Part shown: positions 62,886 through 64,000 of the stretch, piece by piece | How positions within the stretch are numbered: the stretch's first letter is position 1 | How the letters are laid out: every line of letters begins with the position of its first letter | From: Diplonema papillatum | Lineage: Eukaryota; Euglenozoa; Diplonemea; Diplonemida; Diplonemidae | Length of the DNA: 64,000 nt | Direction of reading: 5' to 3' | Assembly (NCBI GenBank): GCA_030068145.1 | Contig: JAPJBO010000266.1 | Coordinates: 1-64,000, forward strand | Notes under the pieces: model-generated | Told to the model about the DNA's origin: nothing | The model's database searches: none | What the model saw: the letters and a program-made list of their open reading frames with translations, nothing else | Translations under genes and position numbers: made by a program

Positions 62886-63497
62886 TCAAGCGGAGGCTTG
62901 GACCGAGGAATGGCCCAGCAGCTTGAGTCCTTTGTTCGGATACGTGGTGGGCGGGAGGCTCATGATCGGCGATGCGTTGGGGTACTGGTCGTAGTCCTCC
63001 ATGGACGCGTATTTCGCGCTTCGGTGGACGCTGCTGCTGATTTCCCGCTCGGCCTCCTCCACGTCCGCGTGCAGATTGCCGAGTTCCTGGTCGTTGTCCG
63101 CCGAGCGAGGTGACAGCAGAGCCGGGCTGATGGTCAGCTTCGACGGGGATTGCGGGATCATCGCCGTCTTGCTCTCTCTCCTCGCGAGGACTACGAGGCC
63201 GACCATGCTGACCAAGCAGCCGACGGCGAACAAAATGGCGTCGACGTGCTGGATTTCGCGGTACTCCTGGTAGAAAAACAGCCCGGAAAGAATGCCCATG
63301 CTGACCCACAGTGCCTGGTACACGGGCAAGACGAAGAGGGCATCCCGGTAGAGGATGAGAGACGCGTTCAAGTAGTGGATCTGGTTCCACAGGCAGAGCA
63401 CCGTCGGCACCAGAAACAGGAGCGTGTAAGCCACTGAGCTGCCGGCGCCCTCGCCCTCTGTGCCGTACACGGCGTTGCCAAGAAACTTCAGCACCGC
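62886..63497 (-). CDS. NIPA-family magnesium transporter 3, terminal exon only
   Basis: A single 612-bp exon, preceded by a splice acceptor (CCCGCAG at 63498-63504). It encodes the last 203 residues: AVLKFLGNAVYG, LLFLVPTVLCLWNQIHYLNA, FVLPVYQALWVSMGILSGLF, then the final helix (AVGCLVSMVGLVVLARR) and a Ser/Pro-rich tail ending SSVQASA. It corresponds to exons 2-4 of gene 1 fused with no introns. The upstream exon (equivalent to the 268-residue exon 1 of gene 1) is not between 63498 and 64000, so it lies outside the window or is lost. Without it the protein would have fewer than half the membrane segments. Confidence 0.85.
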   Translation of the reverse strand, partial: AVLKFLGNAVYGTEGEGAGSSVAYTLLFLVPTVLCLWNQIHYLNASLILYRDALFVLPVYQALWVSMGILSGLFFYQEYREIQHVDAILFAVGCLVSMVGLVVLARRESKTAMIPQSPSKLTISPALLSPRSADNDQELGNLHADVEEAEREISSSVHRSAKYASMEDYDQYPNASPIMSLPPTTYPNKGLKLLGHSSVQASA

Positions 63498-63499
63498 CT

Positions 63500-64000
63500 G
63501 CGGGTTTTGGCGTTATTTGTGGATAGAACGTCGGTATTCCAAAGTCTCCGGTTGGCCGTAAAGGCTTGGGGTTGAGAGGGTTGAGAAAAAGTGGAGGGTG
63601 CTGCTCGTTTCGGGTGATATGTCACTCCGTTGTGAAACCTTGTGAAGGTTCAATTCGGGTTGTACGGTAGACTTGCAAATATATGTGGACCCCCAGTTGC
63701 CTACTTGAAGATGAACATAATTTTTAGACGCTGAGTGCCCCGTTACAGACATGAGCCGCCTGCGTGGTTGAAGCAAAAAGGTAGCACCTTGGAACTTGTA
63801 TTGTCGACAATCAACCGGGGGTTGATGTGCAGTCTGGTGTCTTTCGACGTTTCTTGGTATCCTTTGGGTGGTAATCCGTTCTCTTATTCGTTTCCGTTCA
63901 TTGTTTTTTGTGTTTCCGGCGGATTTTTTTTTTGCTTATTTGATTGAAAGAACCTTTTGTGTTTTCCGACGGATTCTTTTTTTTTTTTGCGCGCGTTAGC
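63500..64000. other. Window edge: intron or upstream region of NIPA gene 3
   Basis: No exon resembling the start of NIPA genes 1 or 2 was found. T-rich stretches with two GTGTTTTCCGACGG-like motifs occur at 63908-63970. Confidence 0.4.
63801..63849 (-). promoter_or_regulatory. Recurrent motif within or upstream of NIPA gene 3
   Basis: TTGTCGACAATCAACCGGGG then TTGATGTGCAGTCTGGTGTC on the plus strand, a near match to 16649-16697 including the inverted GGTTGA/TCAACC pair. It lies 300 bp upstream of the splice acceptor and so is probably intronic unless the gene is truncated. Confidence 0.3.

Overview
The window is eukaryotic nuclear DNA from a GC-rich, repeat-rich protist. Genes have GT-AG introns, there is no bacterial operon structure, and most intergenic space is degenerate transposons, inverted-repeat elements, microsatellites and relics of ribosomal RNA genes. 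Every gene I would call a host gene is on the minus strand over about 48 kb (15.5 to 63.5 kb). The only plus-strand genes are transposon relics and one inverted duplicate. One-directional gene arrays and an SSU rRNA 3' end reading CCCGTCGTTGCTACC make me lean towards Euglenozoa, possibly a diplonemid, but this is inference. I found no spliced leader to confirm it.

Layout. 0-7.2 kb: stacked mobile elements. Two copies of an element with CGAGACTRGAGG ends surround a broken LINE reverse transcriptase, which is split by a MITE with a clear 5-bp target duplication. A hAT transposase fragment and a 30-bp tandem array follow. 8.8-10.0 kb: a non-autonomous element with an 8-bp target duplication. 10.5-13.7 kb: a quinone oxidoreductase gene (minus), a G-tract-ended element, and a 5'-truncated LINE with a (TAC)n tail and 16-bp target duplication. 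15.5-16.6 kb: a WDR89-like WD40 gene. 18.4-19.7 kb: another inverted-repeat element. 20.1-22.6 kb: an Ala/Pro-rich gene followed by a decayed tandem array of its own 3' half. 23.7-30.8 kb: a probable mitochondrial protein, a small unknown protein, CutC and a two-exon RCC1-repeat protein. 33-37.5 kb: a long foldback element and two small MITEs.

37.6-64 kb is dominated by three paralogous NIPA-type magnesium transporter genes, the last incomplete at the window edge. The first has a 2.7-kb intron 1 that contains, inverted, a nearly identical copy of the quinone oxidoreductase region from 10.7-13.1 kb. That copy lacks the gene's 3' end and is joined to a 66-bp patch also found at 25.55 kb.

At least eight rRNA-derived fragments (SSU and LSU, both strands) are scattered between 14.8 and 58.6 kb, one of them inside a NIPA intron. 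A 2.13-kb element at 54.85-56.98 kb has perfect 11-bp terminal repeats, a 6-bp target duplication, palindromic subterminal arrays and an internal gene for a 116-aa basic protein. It is the best candidate here for an undescribed mobile system.
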